NCBI GenBank assembly: GCA_036267635.1
Contig: DATAVR010000186.1
Coordinates: forward strand, 69,532-133,531
DNA length: 64,000 bases
Direction: 5' to 3'
DNA from: JADGRB01 sp036267635
GTDB taxonomy: Bacteria > Myxococcota_A > Polyangia > Fen-1088
Below the pieces are notes generated by a model that ran no database searches, had not been told where the DNA came from, and was given only the letters and a program-made list of their open reading frames with translations. Below, piece by piece: positions 18,148 through 28,899 of this stretch (its first letter is position 1; each line of letters starts with the position of its first letter). A program made the translations under genes and the position numbers.

Positions 18148-19739
18148 AGGGCCAGGCGCTCCTCGGGCGCCGGGGTGACGAGCGGGGCGACCGGCAGGGT
18201 GACGGTGAAGGTCGATCCGCGTCCGACCACGCTCTCCACCTCGACCCGTCCCCCGTGCGCCTCGGCGATGTGCTTGACCAGCGAGAGGCCGATGCCGCTG
18301 CCGCGCACGTTGCGGGTGCGGGCGGCGGTGGCCCGATAGAAGCGCTCGAAGATCCGGTGTTGCTCCTCGGGCGCGATGCCGGCGCCGTGATCGCTGACCG
18401 CCAGCGCGACCGCGCCCGGCGCGCGCCGCAACTTGACCGAGACCTCGCCGCCGTCGCCGCCGTACTTCACGGCGTTGTCGACCAGGTTGAGCAGCACCAG
18501 CGTCATCGCGTCTTCGTCCATCCGCACCGGGGGGAGGCGCGGCTCGATTTCCGTCTTCAGCCGCAGTTTCTCCTTTTCCAAACGATGGCGGAAGACGTCG
18601 AGCGCGCGCTCCACCACCTCCTCGAGGCGCCCCTCGGCGAAGCTGTAGCTGGCCTTGCCCCGCTCGAGCCGCGCGAAGTCGAGCACGTTGTCGATGAGGT
18701 GCGCCAGCCGCTCCGACTCGCGGGTGATGATCCCGCCGTACTCTCGGGTCATCGCCTCGCCTTTGTGTTTCCCGGTCGCCAGGAGCTCGCCGAACATCCG
18801 GATCAACGACAGCGGCGTCTTCAGCTCGTGCGAGACGTTGGCGATGAAGTCGCTCTTCATCTGCGAGGCACGCTGCTCCGCCCGCACCGACAGCCAGACG
18901 ACCCCCAGCCCGAGCGCGATGATCACCGTCGAGACGGGGACCAGCAGGACGCCGAGGATGCGCTCGGTCTCGGCCTGCGCGCGCAGCTCGGCCACGTTGC
19001 GCGGCGTGATCTGGATGCGCCAGGCATAGAGCGTCTTGCCGAACGCGGCCTCGTACTGGAACGGCGTCGTCGGCTGCGGCTCGCCGTAGACCGCGCGCGC
19101 CACCTCGTCGAGGATGACCACCCGGCGTTTGCCGGTCACTACGTCCATCTCGTCGGGGATCCACTCCTTGGCGATGAGCGTCAGATCCAGCTTGGCGGCC
19201 ACGTAGTAGTCGTTGCCGTCGGCGGTCTTCTTGGCCGCGTAGGCGATGAGGACCGACTTCCCCTCGAACAGCTGGTGCAGGTGGCGAAAGTTGCCCGGCT
19301 GGTCGGGGGTCCAGGGCTGCAGCGACTTCCACTCGAGCCCGCGCACGTAGCTCTGCCAGCGGTCCATCTCGCGCCGCTTCCGCCCGGCGTCGGGCGTCGG
19401 GTAGAGCGAGCGGATCTTGAGCCCCGCGTCGAGCAGCGCCACCGACTCGACGCCGGGCGGCAGATCGACGTGCGCCGGCGGATCGGCCGAGGTGTCAGCC
19501 CACTCCACCGCGTCAAACAGCTCGCCGTCAGCCTTGTCGATGCGGTCTTGCACCTGCTCGATGAGGAGGTTGGCGAGCTGCTGGTTCCCCTCCATCAAGG
19601 AGGCCTTGCTGCGCACCGAGGCGGCCACCGCGTAGCGATAGCCGTAGTAGGCGAGCGCGATCGCGGCCCCCACGATGGCCGGGAAGACAACCGCCAGGAT
19701 CACCGGAGCCAAGGAGATGCGTGCGCCTTGCCGGGACAT
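18144..19739 (-). CDS. Membrane sensor histidine kinase
   Basis: 531 residues: TM1 at about 9-31, a periplasmic sensor region of about 225 residues, TM2 at about 261-284, then HisKA with H304 in NVSHELKTPL and a HATPase domain (LNLVDNAVKYGG, DHGAGIAPEEQ, GSGIGLSLVKH). No separate HAMP domain is evident: only about 15 residues separate TM2 and HisKA. The overlap with the following regulator makes this a standard two-component pair. The signal is unknown; the coupled Tat amidohydrolase may be its target or effector. Confidence 0.92.
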   Translation of the reverse strand: MSRQGARISLAPVILAVVFPAIVGAAIALAYYGYRYAVAASVRSKASLMEGNQQLANLLIEQVQDRIDKADGELFDAVEWADTSADPPAHVDLPPGVESVALLDAGLKIRSLYPTPDAGRKRREMDRWQSYVRGLEWKSLQPWTPDQPGNFRHLHQLFEGKSVLIAYAAKKTADGNDYYVAAKLDLTLIAKEWIPDEMDVVTGKRRVVILDEVARAVYGEPQPTTPFQYEAAFGKTLYAWRIQITPRNVAELRAQAETERILGVLLVPVSTVIIALGLGVVWLSVRAEQRASQMKSDFIANVSHELKTPLSLIRMFGELLATGKHKGEAMTREYGGIITRESERLAHLIDNVLDFARLERGKASYSFAEGRLEEVVERALDVFRHRLEKEKLRLKTEIEPRLPPVRMDEDAMTLVLLNLVDNAVKYGGDGGEVSVKLRRAPGAVALAVSDHGAGIAPEEQHRIFERFYRATAARTRNVRGSGIGLSLVKHIAEAHGGRVEVESVVGRGSTFTVTLPVAPLVTPAPEERLAL

Positions 19740-19771
19740 CGCCGATGGCTAAGGATGGCACACTGCGGGAC

Positions 19772-20089
19772 ATGGCCAAAATCGAGCGCCACTTCTTCGT
19801 CTGTGAAAACGCGCGCCCGGTCGGCGGCAAACCCTCCTGCGGCGCGCGCGGATCGGGCGAGATCGCCACCGCGCTGCAGGAGGGTCTCGGCCACCACCCC
19901 GAGCTGTGGGGGCGCGTCGCGGTGACCTCGACCGGCTGCCTCGGCCCCTGCTTCGAGGGGCCGACGATCGTCGTCTATCCCGAGGCCGTCTGGTACGTGG
20001 GCGTCACGCCGTCCGACGTCCCCGAGATCGTCGAGAGCCACATGCGCGGCGGGCAGCCGGTCGAGCGCCTGCGGCGCCAAGAGGATTGA
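19772..20089 (+). CDS. Thioredoxin-like [2Fe-2S] ferredoxin
   Basis: 105 residues. Cys pattern FVCENARPVGGKPSC near the N-terminus and TGCLGPC about 45 residues later match the thioredoxin-fold [2Fe-2S] ferredoxins (FdI / NuoE C-terminal type), where four Cys hold the cluster. The fold continues with GPTIVVYPEAVWYVGVTPSDV. These carry single electrons in the cytosol; the partner is unknown. It is divergent from the histidine kinase gene. ATG 19772 is the first that keeps the intact first strand. Confidence 0.85.
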   Translation: MAKIERHFFVCENARPVGGKPSCGARGSGEIATALQEGLGHHPELWGRVAVTSTGCLGPCFEGPTIVVYPEAVWYVGVTPSDVPEIVESHMRGGQPVERLRRQED

Positions 20090-20109
20090 AACAGAAGACT
20101 GAAGCCGAG

Positions 20110-20700
20110 TTAGAGCTTGGCGGGTTCCGACTCGATCGGATCGTACGACATCTTGTGGACGCGCACCCGCCTCGGGGGCGGTGAAAAGGCCATCGTCTCG
20201 TCGGCGTCGCTCGGAATCGCCGCCGGGAGCTTGGCGACGGCCGGGCTGACCTGTTTCTTGGGGAGCACCGCGACCGCTGTCGCGCCGGGCGCGAGGTGCC
20301 CGGCCGGTTTCGCCGCGGCCGGCTTGGCGATCGCCACATGGGGAGGCGGCACCGCCGCGGGAGTCGTCGCTGCCGGCCTCGCCGCCAGCGGCGGCGTCGG
20401 AGTCGGCGGAATCGCCGTCGCTTGAGCCACCTGCGGCGCGAGGGTGACTGCCGGAGGCTGTCCACCTGCGCGAAGCGCGACCACCAGCGCGACCAGCGCC
20501 ACCGCGCCGGTACCGGCCATCGCGGCGATTCGCCAGCGGGCCGCGCGGTCGATCACCGCTGTCCGCACGCCAGCCCCGGCCATCCGGACGCGGATCTGCT
20601 CGAGCAGCTCGGTTCGAACGCCCCGGATCTCGTCCCGGATCTCCTTCAGGACCTCGACTGCCAAGGCCTCGACCGCGCCGTCCGAGTCCGCCATCGCCAT
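20110..20700 (-). CDS. Single-pass membrane protein of unknown function, tail shared with adjacent kinase
   Basis: 196 residues. The N-terminal amphipathic, charged helix (ALAVEVLKEIRDEIRGVRTEL, about 10-40) could be a coiled coil, then a TM segment (about 58-77), then a long Pro/Ala-rich extracytoplasmic stretch and a basic C-terminus ending ...ESEPAKL. The neighbouring Ser/Thr kinase ends ...DSEPAKL. It starts 5 nt downstream of the kinase stop, so it belongs to the same operon and is a candidate kinase partner or substrate. No family recognised. Confidence 0.65.
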   Translation of the reverse strand: MAMADSDGAVEALAVEVLKEIRDEIRGVRTELLEQIRVRMAGAGVRTAVIDRAARWRIAAMAGTGAVALVALVVALRAGGQPPAVTLAPQVAQATAIPPTPTPPLAARPAATTPAAVPPPHVAIAKPAAAKPAGHLAPGATAVAVLPKKQVSPAVAKLPAAIPSDADETMAFSPPPRRVRVHKMSYDPIESEPAKL

Positions 20701-20705
20701 CCTCC

Positions 20706-22228
<1,523 letters not shown>

Positions 22229-22232
<4 letters not shown>

Positions 22233-22756
22233 GAGGCCTCCCCATGGTAACCGACCCGGGGGGTGCGGGCCGGAATTTTTGTGATTCCGGAGGGGGCCGG
22301 TTTCCGCAGCAGGATCTCCACCCGTCCACGACGAACCAGGTCCGGAAGGCGGCCCACGCGCGAAAATCCCAACTTGCGGTAGAAACGCAGGGCGGCGCCG
22401 TTCTTCCCGTCGGTCGACACGTAGAGCCACCGGCGCGCCTCGAACGTACGCGCCGCGACCTGCCCGACGAGGGCCCGCCCGAGCCCCTGCCCGCTCGCCT
22501 CGGGCCGGACGGCCAGGAGCGCGATGAACCCGCCGAGCAGCACGCCGTCGTCGACCACGGCGACACCGAGCGGCGCCCCGCGCGGTTGCCTGCGGACCAC
22601 CCACACCGCGCGTGCCCGCGCCTTGCGGGCCAGGTAGCGGCCGAGCGCCGCGGCCTGATACCCGAGCCCCCGCCAGGGCTCGATCGCCGCGATCCAGCGC
22701 GCCTGCGCACGGGCCAGCGCGGGCGTGGGGCGCGAGAAGCGAAGACCCCCGGGCAT
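22229..22756 (-). CDS. GNAT family N-acetyltransferase
   Basis: 175 residues with the acetyl-CoA site LLAVRPEASGQGLGRALV (motif A, Q/RxxGxG/A) and the C-terminal STDGKNGAALRFYRKLGF typical of GNATs. The acceptor is unknown; it is not RimI, which is encoded two genes upstream. Translation is coupled to the kinase gene by ATGA, and it begins 3 nt after the deacetylase stop. Confidence 0.85.
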
Positions 22757-22759
22757 CGG

Positions 22760-23566
22760 CTAGGGCGCCGGACCGGCGGGCGCGGGCGCGCTCGTCTGCT
22801 GGGCCTCGAGCGCGGTCCCGGGCGCCCCTGCCCCTTCGCGCATCAACGCGGAGAGGGGGACCAAGTGGAATCCCCGCTCGCGCAGCCCCCGCAGGATCGC
22901 CGGGAGCGCCTCGTGCGTCTTCCAGCCGCGCCCGTTGATGTGAAAGATGATGATCGACCCCGACCGGGCCTGCCCGAGAACGGCGCGGATCATGGCGGCG
23001 GTGGTGGTCTTGGCGCTCGGATCGCCGGAGACGACATCCCAGGTCACCGTCGGCAACCTTCGCTCGTGCACGAGCTCGAGCAGCCGCCGGTTCCAGTCGC
23101 CGAACGGCGGACGAAAAGCGACCGAGTGCCGGCCGTAGCGCCCGAGCGCCGCTTCGGTCTGGTCGATCTCTTCATCGACCCGCGCGGTCGGCAGCTTGGT
23201 CATGTGCGGGTGATCGTAGGAGTGATCGCCGAACTCGATCAGCGGATCGCCGGTGAGGTCGCCCATCGCCTCGGGGTGGGTGTCGACCCAGCGGCCGGAG
23301 ACGAAGATCGTCGCCGGCACCTGCTCGCGCTTGAGGATGTCGAAGACGTCGCGGTCGAACCCGTACCACCCCTTCTTGGTGGCGCAGGCGTCGAAGGTGA
23401 TGGCCACCGCCGGCTCGCGGGTGGCGACGCGGGAGATCGGGCGAGAGAGCGGCCGAGCCGGGCCGGCCGAAACCGGCAGGGCCGCGCCGGGAGCGGGCGG
23501 AGCCGCGGCCGGCAGCGACGCGCCTCGAAACGCCAGCCACAGCAGGAACAGCGCGGCGCGTGCCAT
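22760..23566 (-). CDS. Secreted polysaccharide deacetylase (NodB homology)
   Basis: 268 residues, with a signal peptide and a linker to about residue 48. The NodB fold shows AITFDACAT (catalytic base D and metal D, in the variant TFDAC form), HSYDHPH (metal His pair), RPPFGDWN, and IIIFHING at the C-terminus. It removes N- or O-acetyl groups from a polymer such as peptidoglycan or chitin in the envelope. Its ATG shares the A of the rimI stop codon (TGATG). Confidence 0.88.
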   Translation of the reverse strand: MARAALFLLWLAFRGASLPAAAPPAPGAALPVSAGPARPLSRPISRVATREPAVAITFDACATKKGWYGFDRDVFDILKREQVPATIFVSGRWVDTHPEAMGDLTGDPLIEFGDHSYDHPHMTKLPTARVDEEIDQTEAALGRYGRHSVAFRPPFGDWNRRLLELVHERRLPTVTWDVVSGDPSAKTTTAAMIRAVLGQARSGSIIIFHINGRGWKTHEALPAILRGLRERGFHLVPLSALMREGAGAPGTALEAQQTSAPAPAGPAP

Positions 23567-24036
23567 CAGGTCAGGTCCAGCAGCATGACGATCGCGTCCT
23601 CCTGGTCCTCGGCATAATAGTTCGGGCGGACGCCCACCGGCCTGAAGGCGAACCGGCGGTAGAGCCGCAGCGCCGCCGCGTTCGAGCGGCGCACCTCGAG
23701 CGTGACGATCCGGCAGTCCTGCTGGCGGCCGAACTCGATGATGTGGGCCAGCAGGCGCGAGGCGTGGCCGGCGCGCCGGGCCAGCGGGTGCGTCGCCAGG
23801 TTCAAGAGGTGAATCTCGTCGGCCACCAGCCAGTAGTTGCCGAAGGCGACCACAAACCCCTGGGAGGCGTCGCGCACCACGTCGACGTGGGCCCAGTCGC
23901 GCACCATCTCCTCGGTGAAGACTTGCGCCGACCAGGGGGAGCGAAACGAGACCCGCTCGATCTCCATGACCGCGTCGAGATCGCCGGCCCGCATCGGCTC
24001 GATCAGGAACGGCTGCGGGGCCTTGCTGACCGCCAT
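23566..24036 (-). CDS. rimI: Ribosomal protein S18 alanine N-acetyltransferase-like
   Basis: 156 residues. GNAT fold with FRSPWSAQVFTEEM near the N-terminus, LATHPLARRAGHASRLLAH for acetyl-CoA, and LEVRRSNAAALRLYRRFAFRPVGVRPNYY, a close match to the RimI signature. It acetylates the N-terminus of S18 and perhaps other proteins. The start ATG at 24036 shares its A with the engB stop (TGATG). The adjacent engB is a sensible ribosome-related neighbour. Confidence 0.88.
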   Translation of the reverse strand: MAVSKAPQPFLIEPMRAGDLDAVMEIERVSFRSPWSAQVFTEEMVRDWAHVDVVRDASQGFVVAFGNYWLVADEIHLLNLATHPLARRAGHASRLLAHIIEFGRQQDCRIVTLEVRRSNAAALRLYRRFAFRPVGVRPNYYAEDQEDAIVMLLDLT

Positions 24037-24686
24037 CAGGACCCTTCGGCGTTGGCGGGTTGTGCGTCGCCTCGCGCGGCCGCCGCTTCGAAAATCGCGC
24101 TCCAGAGCGTGACCAGCCCCTCGCCGCTCTCGCTGGAAACGAGGATCGGCGCGCGGCGGCCGAACAGCTTGCGGCCGCGTTCTTTCAGGAGCCCGCGTTC
24201 GGTCGCCGAGAGCTTGTCGACCTTGGTGAACACCACCTGCGCGGGGACGTTCTCCGTCCCCAGCCATTCATAAAGCTGGCGCTCCTCGTCCTCGAGCCCG
24301 CGGCGGGCGTCGACCAGGATGACGAACAGCGCCAACGATTTGCGACGGCGCGTGTACCCCTCGATGAGCGGCTGCCAGGAGTTGCGCTCGGTGCGGGCGA
24401 CCTTCGCGTAGCCGTAGCCCGGCAGGTCGATGAGCCGGAGCTCGCCGATTGGCGCGCCCCGGCCGAGCCGCAGCGCGAACATCACCAGGCCGCGTGTCCG
24501 ACCGGGTGTCTTCGAGGTGCGCGCCAGGCTGCGCCGGCCGGCCAGCCGGTTGAGCAGCGTCGACTTGCCGACGTTCGAGCGCCCGGCGATGGCGATCTCC
24601 GGCGCCGCGTCGGCGGGCAGACCGCCGAGATCGCGCGCCTCGGCGATGAAGGCGGCCTCCGTCACGTCGGGGATCGTGAATGGCAC
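24036..24686 (-). CDS. engB: Ribosome biogenesis GTPase YsxC/EngB
   Basis: 216 residues. G1 GRSNVGKS, G2-region TSKTPGRT, G3 DLPGYGYAK, G4 TKVD and G5-like SSESG are all present in the TrmE-Era-EngA-EngB order. It is required for 50S subunit assembly in model bacteria. The GTG start is used (MPFTIPDV). It is the first gene of the six-gene overlapping run down to 20110 and diverges from coaE. Confidence 0.94.
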   Translation of the reverse strand: MPFTIPDVTEAAFIAEARDLGGLPADAAPEIAIAGRSNVGKSTLLNRLAGRRSLARTSKTPGRTRGLVMFALRLGRGAPIGELRLIDLPGYGYAKVARTERNSWQPLIEGYTRRRKSLALFVILVDARRGLEDEERQLYEWLGTENVPAQVVFTKVDKLSATERGLLKERGRKLFGRRAPILVSSESGEGLVTLWSAIFEAAAARGDAQPANAEGS

Positions 24687-24698
24687 GGCCTCCTAGGG

Positions 24699-24704
24699 TA
24701 GCAT
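24699..24704 (+). promoter_or_regulatory. Putative -10 hexamer of coaE
   Basis: TAGCAT ends 8 nt before the GTG at 24713, placing transcription initiation about at the start codon. No Shine-Dalgarno is present. Inference from sequence only. Confidence 0.35.
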
Positions 24705-24712
24705 TCCTGCTC

Positions 24713-25333
24713 GTGGCGCGCGGTTTTCCGGGGAGTCTGAAGGTCGTCGGCCTCACCGGCGGAATCGGGAGCGGAAAGTCGACCGTGGCCGGTCTGTTCG
24801 CCGCGCGGGGGATCCCGGTCGTCGACGCCGACGTGCTGGCGCGCGAGGTGGTGGCCCCGGGCGGCCCGGCCCACGCCGACGTCGCCGCGGCCTGGCCGGC
24901 GGTGATCGCCGCCGACGGGACGGTCGACCGCAAACGCCTGGGCGACGTCGTTTTCTCCGACCCAGCCGCGCGCGCGCGGCTGGAGGCGATGCTGCATCCA
25001 CGCATCGCCGCCGCGGCCGAGGCGCGGCTGTCGGCGCTGGCGGCCGAGGGGCACCGGCTGGCGCTCTATGAGGCCGCGCTGCTGGTCGAGAGCGGCCGCT
25101 GGCGCGACTTCGACGGCCTCATCGTCGTGACCGCCTCGCCCGAGACGCAGATCGCCCGGGCGATCTCGCGCGACGGCCTCAGCCGTGCGCAGGCCGAGGC
25201 GCGGGCGCACGCGCAGCTGCCGACCGAGGAGAAGGTTCGCGTCGCCACCCACCTCGTCGACAACGACGGCGCGCTCGCCGTGACCGAGGCGCAGATCGAG
25301 GAGATCCTCGAGGACCTGGCGAGGCTACGTTAG
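24713..25333 (+). CDS. coaE: Dephospho-CoA kinase
   Basis: 206 residues. P-loop GGIGSGKST, then VVDADVLAREVV and the ATHLVDNDG ending, all CoaE signatures. It phosphorylates dephospho-CoA on the 3'-OH as the last step of CoA synthesis. The GTG at 24713 is chosen for its -10-like box; an in-frame ATG at 24680 would overlap the divergent engB start. The last 9 nt overlap the 3' end of the convergent EAL gene. Confidence 0.93.
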   Translation: MARGFPGSLKVVGLTGGIGSGKSTVAGLFAARGIPVVDADVLAREVVAPGGPAHADVAAAWPAVIAADGTVDRKRLGDVVFSDPAARARLEAMLHPRIAAAAEARLSALAAEGHRLALYEAALLVESGRWRDFDGLIVVTASPETQIARAISRDGLSRAQAEARAHAQLPTEEKVRVATHLVDNDGALAVTEAQIEEILEDLARLR

Positions 25334-26536
25334 GTTGGGCTCGGGATAGCCGCGGCCGGGGCGGGCGAACAGATACCCCTGACAGAGATCACCGCCGAGC
25401 GAGATCAGCGAATCGCGCTCGGCCGTCGTCTCGATCCCCTCGGCGACCAGCTCGATCTTGAGCTCGGTGCAGAGCGCGATGATGGATCGCACCAGCTTCT
25501 GCTTGACCGCCGAGCTGTCGATCCCGCGGATGAGCGACATGTCGACCTTGACCACCTCGGGCTCGAGCTGCGCGAAGCTGGTGAGGCCGGCGTAGCCGGC
25601 GCCGAGATCGTCGATGGCGATCCGGTAGCCGAGCGCGCGCAGCCGCGTCACCCGCGATTGCAGCTCGTGGATCCGATCGAGCGCGGCCCGCTCGGTGATC
25701 TCCAGGACCACCTGGCTGGCGTAGGGGGTGAGCGCGCCGTCGTCGGCGTAGAGCTCGTCGTCCTCGAGGTCGGCCGGGTGCAGGTTGACGAACAGGTGGG
25801 CCGGTGGCGGCGAGTCGTGCAGGGTACGCGCGACGTGCTGGCGGATGATCCGCCCCAGCTCCGCGGCCCGGCCCAGCCGCTCGGCCGCGTCGAAGAAGTC
25901 GAGCGGGCTGCGCAGCGTCGGCTCATCGGTGCGCAGCAGCGTCTCGTAGGCGAAGATGCTGCGGCCCGACCATGAAATGATGGGCTGCGCGGCGACCCAG
26001 AGCTTGTCGATTCCCGAGGCGAACCGCGCCTCGAGGCCGGCCCGATCGCCGATCGGCTTCCCCTCCAGCTCCCGCACGGCCGCCGCCTCGCGCCGGACGC
26101 GCGCCAGCTTGTGCACCCGCACCGCCCGCGCCACCACGTCGAGCATCGCATCGGGCGCGATCGGCTTCACCAGATAGCGGAACGCGCCATATTCGATGGC
26201 CGCCATCGCGCTCTCCAGCGCCGGGCTGCCGGTCATGAAGATCATCGGCACGTCGAGGTCGGTCTCCCGGATGACCCGCAGGAGGGCCAGGCCGTCCATG
26301 TCGGGCATCGCGATGTCGCTGACGATCGCGTCGAAGGGATGGACCTTGGCCAGCGCCGCCGCCTCTTGCCCGTCGTGCGCGACCCTGACCTTGTAGCCGG
26401 CGGCGGTCAGCGCGCGCGCATAGCCACGGGCGGTCACCGGCTCGTCATCGACGACCAGCACCTCCGCCGCAGTCTGGTCTTGGTTCGCGGCGGCCCCGTG
26501 GCCGTTCACTTCGGCCACGGTCACTTTACCCTGCAT
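25325..26536 (-). CDS. Response regulator receiver fused to EAL domain (c-di-GMP phosphodiesterase)
   Basis: 403 residues. REC at about 25-145 has the acidic pocket DDEP, acceptor D74 (VSDIAMPD) and YLVKP. The EAL domain at about 175-395 has ETLL in place of EAL, FVNLHP, LEITER, IDDLGAGYAG, VVKVDMSLI, VAEGIET and QGYLFARP, so the metal and catalytic acidic residues appear intact and activity is likely. It would lower c-di-GMP on phosphorelay input. No kinase is adjacent. A PilZ protein, a possible c-di-GMP reader, is encoded at 36164. Confidence 0.9.
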   Translation of the reverse strand: MQGKVTVAEVNGHGAAANQDQTAAEVLVVDDEPVTARGYARALTAAGYKVRVAHDGQEAAALAKVHPFDAIVSDIAMPDMDGLALLRVIRETDLDVPMIFMTGSPALESAMAAIEYGAFRYLVKPIAPDAMLDVVARAVRVHKLARVRREAAAVRELEGKPIGDRAGLEARFASGIDKLWVAAQPIISWSGRSIFAYETLLRTDEPTLRSPLDFFDAAERLGRAAELGRIIRQHVARTLHDSPPPAHLFVNLHPADLEDDELYADDGALTPYASQVVLEITERAALDRIHELQSRVTRLRALGYRIAIDDLGAGYAGLTSFAQLEPEVVKVDMSLIRGIDSSAVKQKLVRSIIALCTELKIELVAEGIETTAERDSLISLGGDLCQGYLFARPGRGYPEPNLT

Positions 26537-26569
26537 CCCCCGGTTAATCGGCAGCCGGAGGCGTGTGCT

Positions 26570-27778
26570 TTAACGATTGTCGGAACGACCTTTGGCGACC
26601 ATCGCGCTCGTGCGCAGACGCAGCCCGTTGAGACGGATGAATCCACCGGCGTCGCGCTGATCGTAGGCGCCCTGATCGTCCTCGAAGGTGACGATGTCGT
26701 TGCGGTAGAGCGAGCGCGGCGAGCTGCGCCCGATCAGCGTGGCGCTCCCCTTGTAGAGGCGCAGCCGCGCCACGCCGGTCACGGGCTCGTTGACGGCGTC
26801 GACCAGCTTCTGGAGCGCCTCACGCTCGGGCGAGAACCAGAAGCCGCGGTAGGCGAGCGTGGCGTACTCGACCGAGAGGCTGTCGCGCAGCCGCATCGCC
26901 TCGCGATCCATGGTCAGCGAGGCGACCCCCCGGTGGGCCTTGTGCAGCAGCGTGCCGCCCGGGGTCTCGTAGACGCCGCGGCTCTTCATGCCGACGAAAC
27001 GGTCCTCGACCACGTCGGCGCGGCCGACGCCGTGCTCGCCGGCGATGGCGTTCAGCTCGGTGAGCAGCGCCGCCGGCCCCAGCACCACCCCGTCGACGGA
27101 GACGGGCGACCCCTTCTCGAAGGCGATGGCGACCTCGCGGGGCTGGTCGGGCGCCTTGCGCGGATCGGCCGTGCGCTGGAACATCTCCGCCGGCGGCTCC
27201 GCGTCGGGATCCTCCAAAATGCCCCCCTCGTAGCTGGTGTGCAGCAGGTTGCGGTCGATCGAGTACGGCTTGGAGGCGGTCGCCTCGACCGGGATCTGCT
27301 TGGCCGCCGCGAAGGCGATCAGCTCGGAGCGTGACTTGAAGTCCCATTCGCGCCAGGGGGCGATGATCTTGATCGACGGGTTGAACCAGTAGGCGCCGAG
27401 CTCGAAGCGGACCTGGTCGTTTCCCTTGCCGGTCGAGCCGTGGGCGATGGCGGTCGCCCCCTCGCGCGCCGCGACCTCCATCATGCCCCGCGCGATGCAG
27501 GGGCGGGCCAGCGCGGTGCCGAGGTAGTACTCCCCTTCGTAGACGGCGCCGGCGCGGACGGCCGGGAAGACGAAGTCGCGCACGAACTCGTCGCGCTGAT
27601 CGAGCACGTGGCAGGAGACGGCGCCGGTCTTGAGCGCCTTCTTGCGCGCCCCCTCCAGATCTTCGCCCTGCCCGACGTCCGAGCAGAAGCCGACGATCTC
27701 GGCGTCGTACTTCTCCTTGAGCCAGACGATGGCCACCGAGGTGTCGAGTCCGCCCGAATACGCGAGAACGATCTTCAT
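26570..27778 (-). CDS. argG: Argininosuccinate synthase
   Basis: 402 residues, normal size. The PP-loop AYSGGLDTS is at the N-terminus, HGSTGKGNDQVRFEL mid-protein and EGGILEDP later; all match ArgG. It joins citrulline and aspartate with ATP. argF and argD lie 1.7 kb away on the same strand but are separated by two other genes. GATAGT ends 8 nt before the ATG, a candidate -10 for a leaderless message. Confidence 0.96.
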   Translation of the reverse strand: MKIVLAYSGGLDTSVAIVWLKEKYDAEIVGFCSDVGQGEDLEGARKKALKTGAVSCHVLDQRDEFVRDFVFPAVRAGAVYEGEYYLGTALARPCIARGMMEVAAREGATAIAHGSTGKGNDQVRFELGAYWFNPSIKIIAPWREWDFKSRSELIAFAAAKQIPVEATASKPYSIDRNLLHTSYEGGILEDPDAEPPAEMFQRTADPRKAPDQPREVAIAFEKGSPVSVDGVVLGPAALLTELNAIAGEHGVGRADVVEDRFVGMKSRGVYETPGGTLLHKAHRGVASLTMDREAMRLRDSLSVEYATLAYRGFWFSPEREALQKLVDAVNEPVTGVARLRLYKGSATLIGRSSPRSLYRNDIVTFEDDQGAYDQRDAGGFIRLNGLRLRTSAMVAKGRSDNR

Positions 27779-27892
27779 GGCGTTCGACTATCACATTCGC
27801 CCGGGCTTTTGCACGCGACGCGCGGCGACGCGACGAAAATCGGAGACCGGCGCACGCGACCGGGCGTACGCGGCCAACCGGGGCGGACGCGG

Positions 27893-28771
27893 CTAGATGA
27901 TGCGCACGGCGCCCGAGCGGATCAGCCGGGCGGCGATGCGGAGGGCGTCGGTCGAGCCGACGCCCGAGCCGTCGAACAGCTCCTCCAGCGTGCGCGACCC
28001 ATCGATGCGGCCGATGAGCGCCCGTTCGCGTTCGCCCAGGCGGACGCGGGCGATCTCGGCGGCGCGCGGCGCCAGCACCGGCACGCCGCCGAGCGGCCCG
28101 ACATAGGCGGCGAAGACGCGCGCCAAGAGCGGGCGCGCCGGCTCGATCACCTCGACGATACCGGGCGGCGGCGCCTGGTCAGCCTCCTGCAGCGCCCCCT
28201 CGGCCGCGGTCACCGCCGCCGTCAGGTCCCCCTCGTCGAGCGTGGCGCGCGCCTGATCGATGAGCGCCGCCGCGCGTTGACGCCAGGGGGCGATCCCCGC
28301 TTCCGACGGCGCCACCTTCCCCGACCCGGGGCCCAGCTTCTGCTTGTCGGAGTCTCCCACCCGCCGGGTGTGCTGCTCGGCCTCGTCCTCGGCGTCACCC
28401 AGCCGACGGGTGTGCGGATCGGGGGCGGCCGGATCGCGCACCGCCCGCACCGCCGCCGACATCGTCCCGGGAATGGTGGGGCGATCGTCCTCGTGCTTCG
28501 CCGACAGCATGTCTTCGGCGAGCTGCGCCGGGATCGGCGAGGTCAGTGTCACCCGCCGATCGCGCGAGAGATCGACCTGCGCCGTGTCCATCACCCCACC
28601 AACGGCCCGCGGCCTTCCGTCGGTGTCCTCGTCGTCGAAGCCGTCGATGCTGACCTCTTCGGCCGGCTCGGGCGGATCGAAGTCCAACTCCTCTGTCCGT
28701 GGTCGGCCTGCCCGGGGAGCCTGCTGCTTCGCCCGGGCGAGGTCGGGCGCAGATCCCTCGCGGGGTTTCAT
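27893..28771 (-). CDS. Hypothetical protein with C-terminal winged-helix-like domain
   Basis: 292 residues, soluble. The N-terminal two thirds are acidic and low in order, with two similar HTRRLGDAEDEAEQ / HTRRVGDSDKQ segments. A helical part (about 175-215) and a C-terminal stretch of 75 residues (IGRIDGSRTLEELFDGSG...RIAARLIRSGAVRII) resemble the small helical domains at the end of myxobacterial PilZ/DUF4388-type regulators. ATG 28771 has GAGGGGGA just upstream. Function unknown. Confidence 0.6.
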   Translation of the reverse strand: MKPREGSAPDLARAKQQAPRAGRPRTEELDFDPPEPAEEVSIDGFDDEDTDGRPRAVGGVMDTAQVDLSRDRRVTLTSPIPAQLAEDMLSAKHEDDRPTIPGTMSAAVRAVRDPAAPDPHTRRLGDAEDEAEQHTRRVGDSDKQKLGPGSGKVAPSEAGIAPWRQRAAALIDQARATLDEGDLTAAVTAAEGALQEADQAPPPGIVEVIEPARPLLARVFAAYVGPLGGVPVLAPRAAEIARVRLGERERALIGRIDGSRTLEELFDGSGVGSTDALRIAARLIRSGAVRII

Positions 28772-28899
28772 TCCCCCTCTGTTTCGGCAGCCCACGCCGC
28801 CGCCTTGAGCGCGCGGTGCGCCGAATCCACGCAACCGTGCCGCCCCCGGCCCGATACGAGCGCGTTCGCGTCACAACCACAAAACAGGAGACAAGATCC